Assembly (NCBI GenBank): GCA_963978545.1
Contig: OZ021732.1
Coordinates: 65,541,214-65,605,213, forward strand
DNA from: Linyphia triangularis
Taxonomy: Eukaryota; Arthropoda; Arachnida; Araneae; Linyphiidae
DNA length: 64,000 nt
Reading direction: 5' to 3'
The notes beneath the pieces were generated by a model. The model was not told where the DNA came from, did no database searches, and was given only the letters and a program-made list of their open reading frames with translations. Of this stretch, positions 29,001-38,828 are shown piece by piece. How positions within the stretch are numbered: position 1 is the first letter of the stretch; each line of letters starts with the position of its first letter. A program made the translations under genes and the position numbers.

Positions 29001-29741
29001 AATGTTAACATTTATGTTGTTATTTTTCGCGTACTCAGCCGGGGCAACATGATGGCAGAAAAATCAGGGTTCTAGCTATAATAGAAGTTGAGCTGTGAGG
29101 AGTCCAAAACTGGCCTAAGCTGTCAACATAATATACACTAGCATATCTGCCGCTCTCACATCGGACTTCGCGGTGGAACACTGCTGCTTTCCTAGATAAT
29201 ATAGACAACTCAAAACAAGGAACTGGTCCATAGTCGGAGTTTCCATTTAACGTTATGGCATTCGCGTCATAAACTGAACACCCCTTAGCGTTAGAATACC
29301 TCTCATATCATGGAGCATTAGTTTTTATATTAACAGCATAACCTTTATTATCTCTCTATTTATGGAAGTGTTACCGTAAAATTTAGACTGCATGTCTGCT
29401 TATCTAGAACTTAGAATGTGGAATGGAGGCTTTCTTTCTTAGAACGAAAGTGCAAAAGCAATTATCAGGCATAAAATAAAATAATGTGTTCATATATGAC
29501 GAGCCCATCTTGTCCTGGAACACGGTTTTGTCAGTAACATTTGCTTTAAAATTATTTTTTAATATTATGTGTATGGGTATTGCGGATAAATACTAAGTAT
29601 ATTGACCACTAAACTCATGAGATGCCGTTTTCATAAATTTTTATATTCTCTTTTGCAGCTTTCGTAGACGAGTTGCTGAAGAAAATGGACAGTGACAATA
29701 ATGGCATTATAGATTATGGTGAATTTCGACTCCAGAAATAA
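17581..29741 (+). CDS. MCFD2: MCFD2 homologue (secreted two-EF-hand protein), four exons
   Basis: Exons 17,581-17,702, 22,074-22,160, 23,511-23,623 and 29,659-29,741 join in phase to 134 codons plus stop; human MCFD2 is 146 residues. The N-terminus is a clear signal peptide (MYGVLSLLLLLNTFW...VSA, cleavage predicted after VSA). Two EF-hand loops are complete: DFDNNGGLDGIE (exon 3) and DSDNNGIIDYGE (exon 4), with acidic residues at loop positions 1, 3, 9 and 12. Exon 2 gives the HIKEDM helix typical of the family. Known role: MCFD2 binds the lectin LMAN1/ERGIC-53 in a calcium-dependent way and helps export glycoproteins from ER to Golgi. It lacks the long acidic linker seen between the EF-hands in vertebrates. 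Poly(A) signals AATAAA lie at 29,779 and 29,883. Another small secreted EF-hand protein is the only real alternative. Confidence 0.88.
17703..20660. other. MCFD2 intron 1, left part
   Basis: About 3 kb of AT-rich intron. No other coding or RNA gene seen. A C13 run lies at 19,353-19,366 and a T38 run at 20,019-20,056; otherwise nothing recognisable. Confidence 0.5.
20661..21759 (-). mobile_element. Degenerate Tc1-like transposon in MCFD2 intron 1
   Basis: Both ends lie inside a TA dinucleotide (20,661 and 21,758) and are inverted: GAGTCGGAAAAACTGATA on the left against GAGTCAGAAAAACTGGTATA (reverse complement) on the right. On the minus strand the right part encodes an N-terminal helix-turn-helix-like segment (FERGFIIDVQEIGHSISEVE), and the left part has QQDNAN and WPPQIPDMNVIE, the second and third catalytic blocks of Tc1/mariner transposases. 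The middle is deleted and frames are broken. At 1.1 kb it is shorter than an intact ~1.6-kb element. It is in antisense orientation to MCFD2. Confidence 0.75.
22074..22160 (+). CDS. MCFD2: MCFD2 exon 2
   Basis: 87 nt between a 'ttatccacag' acceptor and a GTGAAT donor. Encodes HIKEDMQSLMHL and SEMLFFLI, helices before the first EF-hand loop. Both ends complete split codons correctly. Confidence 0.88.
22835..22945. mobile_element. MITE family B, truncated copy
   Basis: The left end, CCCAAGTAGCACAAATATGC, followed by TGACCAATATC and 'gatgtgga', matches (as reverse complement) the right end of the copy at 51,494-51,824. Only this end, about 110 bp, is present. It lies in MCFD2 intron 2. Confidence 0.6.
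23511..23623 (+). CDS. MCFD2: MCFD2 exon 3 (EF-hand 1)
   Basis: 113 nt, acceptor 'aatcttacag', donor GTAGGT. Carries the first calcium loop DFDNNGGLDGIE and the short linker to EF-hand 2. Confidence 0.9.
24142..24893 (-). mobile_element. Solo LTR in MCFD2 intron 3
   Basis: In minus orientation the 752-bp unit starts TGTTACGAATTTTT and ends AGCAACA, with TGT...ACA termini as in LTRs. It contains a TATATAAG-type box (plus 24,469-24,476 region) followed downstream by GC-richer transcribed-looking sequence and a poly(A)-like AATAAA near its 3' end. No retrotransposon body adjoins it, so it fits a solo LTR left by LTR-LTR recombination. Flanks are ACAG and ATAG, a possible 4-bp duplication with one mismatch. 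The GTCGCCAA/TTGGC-rich patch at 24,600-24,680 is internal. Confidence 0.6.
25720..26012. mobile_element. MITE family B, nearly full copy
   Basis: Shares 'actggccaatatcgg', 'ggattggccaat' and the central 'ttcaattttaaaa...cttccaatatattttatccag' blocks with the copy at 51,494-51,824, in the same orientation. Non-coding, about 290 bp, in MCFD2 intron 3. Confidence 0.65.
26311..26826 (-). pseudogene. Mariner-like DDE transposase remnant
   Basis: The minus strand encodes PPRFFEQKRDTPKVNVWIG and FFFVERTVIGHVYR, a block typical of the middle of a mariner/Tc3-like transposase common in arthropods. After a gap comes WKELDFLLDVCRATKGVHT and a stop at 26,431. The stretch between them, which should hold the later catalytic acid, is missing. 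A terminal-repeat-like CAGGGTATCCGGGAGACT lies at 26,315. Dead copy, antisense within MCFD2 intron 3. Confidence 0.7.
27071..27566. mobile_element. Fold-back element with ~200-bp inverted arms
   Basis: The left arm (ctcccaaaaaacaactag, then ccgccaggtaaaatggtcag, then aaagggaatcctcataggca) is mirrored by the right arm (tgcctatgagggattccc, ctgactgatcattttacttg, ctagttattttttgagag) with modest divergence. Arms extend almost to the centre near 27,330. No coding capacity. Either a fold-back type or a long-TIR MITE; target duplication not resolved. A transcript through it would form a long hairpin. Confidence 0.8.
28040..28378 (+). repeat. tRNA-like (Thr-AGT-like or SINE head) interrupted by the MITE
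   Basis: With the TTAA-flanked MITE disregarded, the flanks resemble a degenerate tRNA: an A-box-like 'agctttagtgg', an anticodon-arm-like 'tcgggctagtgatcaga' with AGT in loop position, and a B-box-like 'gttcaaatcc'. Stems pair poorly, so it is not a working tRNA. It is more likely a tRNA-derived SINE fragment or a pseudogene. Confidence 0.3.
28084..28324. mobile_element. piggyBac-like MITE, TTAA flanked
   Basis: 241 bp with inverted ends CCCATTGACGGTCATG and CATGACCGTCAGTGGG, flanked on both sides by TTAA (28,080-28,083 and 28,325-28,328). TTAA duplication with CCC/GGG ends is the hallmark of piggyBac-type elements. Non-coding. A second copy lies at 50,971-51,236 in opposite orientation. 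Confidence 0.8.
29659..29741 (+). CDS. MCFD2: MCFD2 exon 4 (EF-hand 2, stop)
   Basis: 83 nt after a 'tcttttgcag' acceptor. Encodes FVDELLKKM and the second loop DSDNNGIIDYGE, ending in TAA at 29,739-29,741. The joint with exon 3 makes a Pro codon and keeps the frame, so no exon appears to be missing. Confidence 0.9.
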
Positions 29742-30305
29742 AGATATCTATCTGTTCTCACTTTCGTTATAAGTTCAAAATAAATGCGTAAAATACTTAA
29801 TTAAGGTAATCTGAAAAGTCACTTAGAAATGAATATATTCAAAAGCAATAATAAGATAAATCATTCAGTATTGTATTCTGTGAATAAAAGTATGGCTAGA
29901 AGTACTATTCATTTTTTTTTTTTTTATTCATATTTGAGAAGGTTTCTTAAACTGACCCCAAAGAAAACTTTTACAATTGAGTAAAATAAATTGGATCGTT
30001 TATTACTGCAAAAGGATATTTATATTTAATTGAAAGTGTAAGACAAATCAAGTATATAATCAAGTATAAGACAATATCCAGTATATAAATTAATAATTTC
30101 ACATATTACAAACTGTGTATAGGCTATTGGTATACATACAATACATTTTACATTGTGAATTCATATAGACAAGTAATATACGGAAAAGTGTCGCATGATG
30201 AGAAAATGTCGCATGAGTCACAAGATCATTAAGTTCAAAGTTATGACTTTTACACGACTTCAATGAGATGTGGAGTGTAACGTATTTAAAAGTCTATATT
30301 ATCTA
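29742..30305. other. MCFD2 3' flank
   Basis: Contains two AATAAA signals (29,779 and 29,883) followed by T-rich sequence at 29,912-29,927, a reasonable 3' end for the MCFD2 transcript. No other feature recognised. Confidence 0.5.
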
Positions 30306-30712
30306 AGTTATGCTCATATGGTTTCATCTACGGCCTTAATAAGTACAGGAAAAATACGATATTTAGAAAACAAAATTAGTTGACTCTTAAAATGTTGGTT
30401 GTAACATCCTTTTGACAGTAGAATACAAGATCCAAAGAATCTACAAAATTTAAAGGGGTGAAACACTGTTTTGTAATCTCCCCCTACCCCTCTTCTACTC
30501 CAAAATTAAACTTTTCGATATTGGTCGAGTGAGGCTTCATTTTGTACGTATTGTTTGTGCTGAATCGAATCAAATAACTTTCAGACAGATCGGGACACTC
30601 ATGTTTAAGATATAACGGGTCTTATGAGAAAACATATTCAAAAATCATCACACCAAATAATTTTTATTCAACAAAAAGGTTTTAATTTACATATAAATAT
30701 TAATTTTCATCA

Positions 30713-32260
30713 TCATAAAATATCAACATAAGAGTCAGTTTCTGAATTTGTTTCATCATCGATGTAAAACTGCCCAAGATCATCATTGTCAGAGTCGTCC
30801 ATTTCAGTATGACTCTAGGTCACTCCTTCACAGATTTTGCAGAGAGCAGAACAACGTACACCACTTTTGACTAAAATCACTGTTGGGTAGAGCAAATTTC
30901 TTTGCATGTGCAAGGAATCAGTTAGAGAGTTGCATCAGGAGCAGGTTCCAAAATTCTTTTTACTGGCTGTAGTTCACCCTCACGATGATTTCAACCCTGA
31001 TATTCTAGACGTAGGTGGCTGCTGAATCATTGTTGTATTTGGTAGTATATACTCTGTTGGAGTGCTGAGCTGCTTTTGAAGAAGTAGGAGGTAAGGATTT
31101 CAATATGATTGTCTTCTTCCAAAGTGACTTTTGGAAGAAACTAGCAAAGTTGGTCTATGTTATCATCCTTTACTCCATACAAAAGAATAAACAAATACAC
31201 TCCAGCATTTTTGATTTCTTTCTTGTAGGCGATTAATAAAATATTCTGATACATTCCGCTAATGTACAATCAGTTTTTAACAATCTAAAAAGTTGTTTTT
31301 CCCCCTTTCCTATAGATTGCGCTTGTATTATCGTATCCACTGAATGCATAGGAAAGAAGAATGTAATGCTTCACATGTGGATGTTACTGCTGTAAGTTTT
31401 TTAATTATAAATATTTCTTGTAACACGTCCCATTTTTAGCTTCAATAGAAATATAGATTTCCTGTCTGAGGCAAGTGTAATCATTATGCTTAAGACTTCA
31501 GCGTCTTGGGTTATAATAGTAGGCAGAAATTCAGCACATTTCTCAATAGCTATTTGAACAAAGAGGAGAATTGCATCTCCAAGAGCCTAGTTCACCTCAA
31601 TATTGTTGCTTTGAAGAACAAATGTAAGCATATGGATTAACTGCTTTTTATTGTCTGAATTTAATAGAAACCAATGAATAAACTCATAAATTGGAGTAGT
31701 TTCATTTATGAGCAACTGTAGGGAGAATTGTTTGTCTCTGCGTTGATGTTCACTTGTTTTGGTATTGTTTGGATAAACATATCCCTCAAACACTACTACT
31801 ATTTATTTATTTTATTTATATGGATCTGTCAAATATAAATAACACGTATGAATTGCATACGTTGGTATGAGTACGATTATCCATTTAACTGCATACAAAA
31901 ATAATCACCATCGATGATAAAACAATCAGTTTCTTTCAATGCATTTTCATCCACAAAAGGGAATTCCTCGTACTCCTTTCTTGTCTCGAATTATTGAAAA
32001 ACGATAGCGAAGCAATCTCGTATTTGAAATAATCTGATCAATCTGACTTTTTGCTCCAAACTAGCATTCTTTGATAAAGTATTATTGGATCAGTCTTGAT
32101 TGCGTTTCATTTATTCGAGCCAAGGAATTTATTGTAACAAGGATCGCACATTATAGTTTCTGTTCATTGTTGTGACTCCAATTTTTTCCCGCCAAATTGT
32201 GGCATAATCTTCTCGCCAATTTCTTTTGACTTGTGGCATTTATTCAAGTTTGACCTATGA
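30713..32260 (-). pseudogene. C-terminal half of the outer element's protein (PIN-like region and Cys-rich tail), broken
   Basis: Recognisable blocks in order on the minus strand: CHKSKEIGEKIM (about 32,250); TDCFIIDGDYF (about 31,900); a 68-codon open stretch at 31,793-31,587 with FEGYVYPNNTKTSEHQRR; after a stop, AIEKCAEFLPTIITQDAEVL; then after several lesions LIPCTCKEIC, SGVRCSALCKIC and an acidic end MDDSDNDD...TDSYVDIL. Numerous stops and frame changes. The order matches a repetitive protein common in spider and other invertebrate genomes: an FDGY block, an acidic PIN-nuclease-like region (D..D), then CxC-rich tail. Function unknown; the nuclease-like comparison is from memory of the family pattern. 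Confidence 0.5.
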
Positions 32261-32599
32261 TGCCTATCTCAAGAGACATTACAACTGTAATTGTATTAGT
32301 GAAAGGATTATTCAATTCCAACCGTTTATATATTTTTTTAATATTAATGTTCTCACTAATGTCAATTCAGATGTAAAAAATGTAATGCCTGAAAAATCTT
32401 CAAGTGCATGAGGGATGTGTAACATTGGAGGTTTCCATAAAACATTTGAATTTTTGGAGTCTTGACCAATACGACACTTAACAGAAAATTATACTTTTTA
32501 AACTTAATGCATAACAACTGGGGGGAGAGATAAAATTAAGTCTAAATCATAATATAGATGAAGAGGACACTAGATTAGAGATAGTAGATCACTGAAAAA

Positions 32600-32790
32600 G
32601 GTAGAGGTGATTCCTTGTGGTTGTCTTTAATCGGATTCACAGAAGAGAGTATTTTTCTGTTGTTCAGACAGCTTCACCTTGTCCGCTCAGGTGCAGTGAG
32701 GTTGGGCGCAAGGATAAGTCAGGGTTCTGTGACGTCAGAGCGGTTGCACAATGGGACGGGCTATTTAGCCTGACCGCCATAGTAGTCGCC
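32600..32790 (-). mobile_element. Gypsy 3' LTR region (approximate limits)
   Basis: On the minus strand, just after the Gypsy pol frame ends (RRLLWR near 32,790), sequence begins 'ggcggtcaggctaaatagc', then 'tgacgtcacagaaccctgac' and 'ccgattaaagacaacc', with a possible ATTAAA poly(A) signal. This composition fits a U3-R-U5 LTR. The boundaries cannot be set because no complete second copy remains at the other end. Confidence 0.45.
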
Positions 32791-32827
32791 TCCCAGTGCT
32801 GAAGGCACTGAGTTTCCAAAACTTGGG

Positions 32828-33094
32828 TGTAGGATCTCACTTGGATCCTTTTTCAGGTTCAAATTATGGAAGGTAACATACGCCAGCACACTTAAGAAAC
32901 GAGAGCAAAATCCTTCACGTCTTTCTTTAATTACAAAAAGTTTAGAACTAGAACAAGAACATATATAAAATAACCGTTTTTACATTCTAAAAAAAAAGAT
33001 TATCGTCTGCACTTTTTCAGTTCGTAACAGAATTCAGAACAAGCCGAATAGTACAAAAGTCAATTCTTATAAGCAACTCCATGATGACGTAACA
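32828..33094 (-). repeat. BEL-1 3' LTR
   Basis: 267 bp, begins TGTAGGATCTC on the plus strand and ends GACGTAACA. Identical by eye to the copy at 38,462-38,728. Left flank TTGGG is the target duplication. Confidence 0.96.
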
Positions 33095-33120
33095 TACTCC
33101 CACCTTTTTTGAGTATTTAT

Positions 33121-34452
33121 TTACTCAAAAAACAAAGTCACATTGAGCAAGTCCAGTCTCTTCGGTGGTTTCACCTTTCTCCCATATCTTGAAATCCCGT
33201 GGATATCGTCAGCCGAAGCATCAGGAATTGACTCGGCATTCACATGACCTTGAACTGGATCATCAGTAACGTCTGGTACATCAGAAGGGGTAGTGACCGC
33301 CACAGGAATATCTTCAGACTGTACCTCTAAGGGAAATACTCGTTGGATAGGACGAATTATTATTGAGTTACCACATTTGAGTCGTAAAGAACGAATTTTC
33401 CCATCTCTACCTGGGATCAATTCCAATACCTTGGCTAGAGGCCAATATAAACGCTTCTTGTTAGGATTCTCAATGAGCACAACTTCTCCAACAGTCAAGA
33501 AACGAGATGATGGTTTTTGACTTTTTTCTACTAACAAACCTAAATACTCTTTTCGGAACCTGCTCCTTAAATCCTTAAGAAGTTTAGACCGAAACTTCAC
33601 TCGTTTTTGAAACTTGGCAAAATCACTTAAATCTAAGTCAGTGACATCAAGAGAAGAATTACTCATCAAAAACATTGCTGGCGTAATTGCCACAAGATCC
33701 TCGGAATCCTCTGAAATGTAAGTTAATGGGCGAGAGTTTATGATAGACTCACAGTCACATAAAACAGTTAGAAGCTCTTCATACGACAAAATCGCGTTTC
33801 CTAAAGTACGCTTTAAGAGATCTTTAACCACTCTTATAAGTCTCTCCCACCATCCCCCCCACCATGCAGCGGTGGGTGGGATGAACTTCCACTTTATTTG
33901 TTGAATTTCTGTCTCCCGCTCTATACTCTCCCAATCAAGATTTTTGAATTCAGCTACAGCACCCCTAAAGTTAGTACCATTGTCTGAATACACTATCTTA
34001 GGTCTTCCTCTGCGTGCGATAAAGCGTCGAAATGAAAGCAGAAAGTTCTCTGTTGACAACGAAGTTATGAGCTCCAAGTGCACTGCTCTGAAGACTGCAC
34101 AGGTATAGAGAACAATCCAGACTTTTTCACCATTCTGGAGGAAGAAAGGGCCGGCCAGATCAACACCTAACACCTCAAAAACATTAGTATCCCTAACTCG
34201 GTTAGGAGGCAGAGCTACTGGTTCAGTAACAGCTGGTTTTGCACTGTACCTTCGACACCTCACACACTTCCTAACGGTATTTCGGACAGTTTTTCTAGCT
34301 TTTAGAATCCAATATTTCTCTCTGATAATTGAGAGAAGTATTTGAGTACCAGCATGACAATTTGTATGGTGTAAGTATTGGATCAACCTCACAGTCAAGG
34401 TACAGTTTTCTGGAAGGAGGATAGGTGACAAAAAACAATGGTCATCTTTACG
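33121..34452 (-). pseudogene. BEL-1 integrase
   Basis: The open segment (33,121-34,431) encodes a zinc-binding HHCC region (LHHTNCHAG ... KCVRCRR), then the DDE core: LGVDLAGPFF, YSDNGTNFRG and WWGGWWERLIRVV, with the expected Asp, Asp and Glu. A C-terminal basic DNA-binding tail ends RVFPLE. It is separated from the RNase H part by an in-frame TAG (at about 34,453); the reading frame is otherwise continuous through it, so one nonsense change rather than a separate gene is likely. Confidence 0.9.
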
Positions 34453-36576
34453 CTAAGTTATTCTGGTCTTAACACGCAGCAATCCCTCATCATCCTTAAA
34501 TACGTTAATTATTGGTACACAATTTGGATCAGGGAAGAATTTTGATTGTTCCGAGCGAATAAGAACCTTTTCGGCTCTTTCAATTTCAGTACACGAGAGT
34601 TTTCCCGTCGCTCTATTTTTAGGAGTTTTACGACAGTTATCAAGAAATCTCTTGATCCATGCAGTCAACCTGATAATAGAGTGGTAATTCGAAAACTTAT
34701 TTGAATACCATTCCTCATTGTTTACATTAATGTGACACAATTTAACTTTCCTCCTTTCAGAATCGACCTCTTTCACTGCACAATTGATCGCAGTTGTAGG
34801 CCAATTTTTAGAATCCTCAATTAGCCATGCTGGGCCTTCACACCATTTTGAATCCAACAGATATCTGGGTGAACAGCCACGAGAAAGAACATCTGCTGGA
34901 TTCAAGTGACCTGGAACGTGTCTCCAGTTTTCAGAAGGAGTAATTTCTCCTATTTCTCTTACTCTATTTGCCACAAAAATTGACCATTCCCCATAATGTT
35001 TTATCCAGTATAAAGCTACCATAGAATCCGTCCAAAAGGTAGTGGTCAAATCAGGCAGGTCCAATGCCTTCTGAATGGATTTGGCCAATCTGGCACCCAC
35101 GCAACAAGCCAAGAGTTCTAACCTAGGTATTGATACAGTTTTGGATGGAGCAACCCTAGCCTTTGCTCTAATTAGATGTAATTTAATTCCGAAAGGTGTT
35201 TTTGATCTTAAGAAAACGCAAGCCGCGAAAGCAGTTTTGGAAGCATCTACGAAAACGTGCATGTCTGATGAGGAATTAGCCTCACAATATCTGGGGATTT
35301 CTAAGCCCTCTAACAAGGAAATATCAGTGAACCATTTATTAAATTTGTTATATAAATCTGGAGGCAAGGGATCATCCCATGATAATTTTAGTTTCCATGT
35401 TTCTTGCAACCAAACTTTAGGCTGCAATGTAGCTGCTGTTAATATGCCAATAGGATCAAAGATTCTCTGAATGGCAGATAACATCGACCGTTTAGTCAAT
35501 TGTTCAGTTTTTCCTAACTGTTCCTTATCGATGAAACACCTAAGAGTATCCCTGTCTAAATTCCATACAACTCCTAATACATTTGTATCACCTTCAGATT
35601 TAATTACGCCCTGCCCTTTAACATTGCTTTCCCATGCTCTGAGGTTAAAACACCCCATTTTCATAATTTCCTCAGACTTGGAAATAAATGGATGTATTTC
35701 CTGGGCGTGGAATACACCGGTAACACAATTGTCTACGTAGAAGGAATGACGCAGTTTATTAACCAAATCTCGATATTGTGGGGGACTATGCTCTAACAAA
35801 TGCTTTATTGAGGCTGCTAATAGAAATGGGCTTGAGCAGACACCGAACACCACGCGACAATGACGATAAATTATTTCTTCACTTTCATGGGGATAGAAAA
35901 ACCTTAAAAAGTCCTTATGTTTGGGAGTTATACTTAATTGCAGAAAAGCTTTCTCAATATCTCCTGATATGCCAATAGGGTACACACGAAATCTATCTAA
36001 GGTATCCGGTATCAGTTCAATTAAATTTGGACCTCTATGAAGGCAATCATTAAGAGAAGGTTTACTTCCTTCCCTGGCAGATGCATCAAATACGGGGCGG
36101 ATCTTAGTAGTTTTAGAAGGTGTATACACTGGTCTATGGGGCATATAATAACCATCATTTTTAATTTCATTATCTGGGACCTTTTCAATGATTTTTAACC
36201 TCTCCCATTCTTTAAATACAGCAACATAGGATTCAAGACAGTCCTTATCAATTATACCTTGACACATTCGTTTGTGTCTTTTCAATGTTAAACTTTTATT
36301 ACTTGGTAATTTGCTTTCAGTTTTAAATGGCAAGGACAATTCATATCTACCATCTGGAAGCACATTTAAATTATTCTCAAATTGCTCAATTGCTTTTGCA
36401 TAACACATGTTTCCTTTTAAATTCACCACTGGATCTCGAATACCTATTGTTTCCAGATCCCACAATTCTTTTATATTAAAAGTGGACAATTGTGTGGATA
36501 ACATACTTACCACTGGTTTTGACAATTGTCTTTCACTTATAGCAGGCACTGACATTACAACATGTTCCCTAAAATT
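34453..36576 (-). pseudogene. BEL-1 reverse transcriptase and RNase H
   Basis: 700 open codons (36,555-34,453). RT palm motifs: GDIEKAFLQLSI and FYVDNCVTG (YVDN where YVDD is usual; the second Asp is replaced by Asn, which could weaken polymerase activity). RNase H begins MHVFVDASKTAFAA and has FWTDSMVALYW. It ends at an in-frame TAG. Upstream, the frame is continuous with the protease part through an in-frame TAA at 36,577-36,579. Confidence 0.9.
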
Positions 36577-37880
36577 TTATTTAATTTTACCCATTAAAGT
36601 ATATCCTAACTTGGTTTCAACAGCCGTTAAACCACATTCGAGTGTAATGCTCATACCCGTTAAGATTAACCCAATAGAATCGGCTCCCATTAGTAAATCG
36701 ATTTCATAATGTGACGAATAAATATCAGGTACATCAATATATTTTTCTTTTAGTTCTGATAGTACCAATATATTTCTAACCTTAGGTAGACACCCACAAA
36801 TTTTATTCTCTGAAAGAACTGGAATTTTACAAGAAAAGTCACCCTTTAAACTACTTATTTCAACATTATAGAGGGAATGTTGCTTGGGACCCGTCTGCTT
36901 CCCCCCAAACAAACCGTGTAACATGATTTGTTTTGCTACAGGTGTCAAGTTCAATTTTTCGATTGCCCGTTGAGTAATGTAGGAATTTTCACTACCGCTG
37001 TCCAGAAGGCAGCGCAAAACCAGCTCTTTATTTTTATGACTAATTTTAATCATAATTGTTTGTAAATATATATTGGATACTTCTGACTGATTAGAAAGCG
37101 TATTGCCTATAACTGTGATACTAGGATCAGATTCTACTTTAATGTCTTCAACTTTAATGTCCTCTTTTTTAGGACACATTAAACTTTGATGGGATTTGTC
37201 ATCGCAAAAACCGCATTTAATGAATTTATTTCGACAAAATCGTGCCGAATGGTTTAATTTAAAACATTTAAAACAAGCTTTATTTTTTATAAGAATACTC
37301 TTCTTATCCTTTAAAGACATTTTCTGCGCCAAAAAACAGTCAGAACTAAAGTGATTTTGTTTTGAACAAAATATACATTTAAATTTGGCTGGCCCCTCTT
37401 CCTTACCTGCATTAATCAAGACTGCATTTGTGGGCAAAGATGGCTCCTCATCCCTGCGGTTTGGTAAATTCTTCTGTGGCACTCCAAGTCCCGAGCGAGC
37501 AAGTATGATCATCTCCTCACTTTGCACCTCCAAGCGAAGGAAGGACATTAATCTTTCCAAAGAACGCACGCTTGCGTCAGCTGTTCCACTGGATGCCTCA
37601 TCAATGGATCGACTCCTTTCCCAGGCACGCAGCACCTGTTCCGGAAGGCAGGACTCCACCAGGGGTTCCAGAAAATCGGCAAACTTTTCTTTCGTGCGCC
37701 CCAAACTTTCCAAAGCAAGTAGCTTACTCTCAAGTAAGTCATACAGTTCAGATAGGTCGACTTTTCCTTTGCCGGATGCGTTTTTCATAACCAGGCTTAG
37801 AAGGTCCCGTACATAAATTTGAACGAGTAATTCATCACGACCGAATCTATCCTTCAGTTGAACGATAACTTTTGAATAGT
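36577..37880 (-). pseudogene. BEL-1 Gag C-terminus with zinc knuckles and protease
   Basis: Open from about 37,880 in this frame to the TAA at 36,577 (ATG at 37,788). Contains three Cys/His clusters (CIFCSKQNHFSSDC, CFKCFKLNHSARFC, CGFCDDKSHQSLMC) and the aspartic protease active site LLDSGSENSYI (DSG). The TAA at its end lies in frame with RT, whose coding resumes immediately. Confidence 0.88.
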
Positions 37881-38408
37881 TTTCTCTCGTCTTTCTACCA
37901 GCCTCGCCGCTTTAGATTTTGGCACTACACTTTGTAACAAATACTGAAATTTATCTTCATCCGGAATATTGTCCTCGCTATGAATTTTGCTAAATTGCGA
38001 CCAAAAGGCTAGAAAATCCTTCGGCTCACCTGTAAATCTTTTCAACTCCAAACGGGGTAACTTAAATTTACGTTTTTCTTCCATCGCGTTAGCACTTTTC
38101 GATGCGTCAATATTCATGTTAATTTTTAATTCCAGCTGTGTCGAGACCGCACAAAATCTGTCCCTGTAGGTTTCCGCTTTTGCAAAATCTTCATCGTAAT
38201 TCGTCGTCAAATCTTCATCATCCAAGAGAGCTTGTGCAATGTTCTCCTGTACGGCTTCCAGGCGAGAAAATTTATCCAATAATTGTTTTTCCAAAAGACA
38301 TAGTTGGTTTACCGTAGTTTCATCATTTCGTAAAACCTCTTCAACATTATTGGCACAAACCGTGAATGATTGTCTCAACGCTTTGCGTTTCGTGTTTTCT
38401 CCTTCCAT
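37854..38408 (-). pseudogene. BEL-1 Gag N-terminus
   Basis: The first ATG is at 38,408. Encodes coiled-coil-like Gag with KLPRLELKRFTGEPKDF...FW, the conserved BEL/Pao Gag block. The frame shifts around 37,880-37,895 relative to the following segment, where a few residues seem to be lost, so it ends early at 37,854. Confidence 0.88.
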
Positions 38409-38461
38409 AGTCAATCTTTAAATCGTTTTAAAGTCAAAGTCACGGACGCCACAAAAATATA

Positions 38462-38728
38462 TGTAGGATCTCACTTGGATCCTTTTTCAGGTTCAAATTA
38501 TGGAAGGTAACATACGCCAGCACACTTAAGAAACGAGAGCAAAATCCTTCACGTCTTTCTTTAATTACAAAAAGTTTAGAACTAGAACAAGAACATATAT
38601 AAAATAACCGTTTTTACATTCTAAAAAAAAAGATTATCGTCTGCACTTTTTCAGTTCGTAACAGAATTCAGAACAAGCCGAATAGTACAAAAGTCAATTC
38701 TTATAAGCAACTCCATGATGACGTAACA
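38462..38728 (-). repeat. BEL-1 5' LTR
   Basis: 267 bp, identical by eye to the 3' LTR at 32,828-33,094. Right flank TTGGG (38,729-38,733) is the second target duplication. Confidence 0.96.
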
Positions 38729-38733
38729 TTGGG

Positions 38734-38823
38734 ATTGAAGCGCACTCTCTTGCCAGCTCGCCTCACTGTGGCTCGGTGGAATCTGTTGTAGGATTGGTGA
38801 AGGAGGATTTTATGATCGCTGGT
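38734..38823 (-). pseudogene. Gypsy pol 3' segment between the two insertions
   Basis: A 90-bp island between the BEL-1 and Copia target duplications. Read on the minus strand it carries RATVRRAGKRVRFNP, and its frame is continued left of the BEL-1 insertion by KFWKLSAF. That is the Arg-rich end (RSGRRVRF type) of Gypsy Pol. It shows that both elements landed within about 95 bp of each other in the same Gypsy gene. Confidence 0.75.
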
Positions 38824-38828
38824 GTGAC

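Larger units (their letters stand above)
32828..38728 (-). mobile_element. BEL/Pao retrotransposon 1 (complete, recent)
   Basis: LTRs of 267 bp at 32,828-33,094 and 38,462-38,728 appear identical, with TG...CA ends. The target site TTGGG is duplicated at 32,823-32,827 and 38,729-38,733. A candidate primer site TGGCGTCCGTGAC starts 11 nt inside the 5' LTR (minus strand). A purine tract AAAAAAGGTGGGAG precedes the 3' LTR. Internal order is Gag, protease, RT, RNase H, integrase, as in BEL/Pao. It is inserted in the 3' end of a Gypsy pol gene. The polyprotein is interrupted by one frameshift and two in-frame stops despite the young LTRs. Confidence 0.95.

Noticed and set aside
23511..29741. Calmodulin-like gene as alternative to MCFD2
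   Set aside because: There is a signal peptide, only two EF-hands and MCFD2-like length and exon content.
35075..37816. Plus-strand frames opposite BEL-1 and Copia coding regions
   Set aside because: Antisense shadows of gag-pol.
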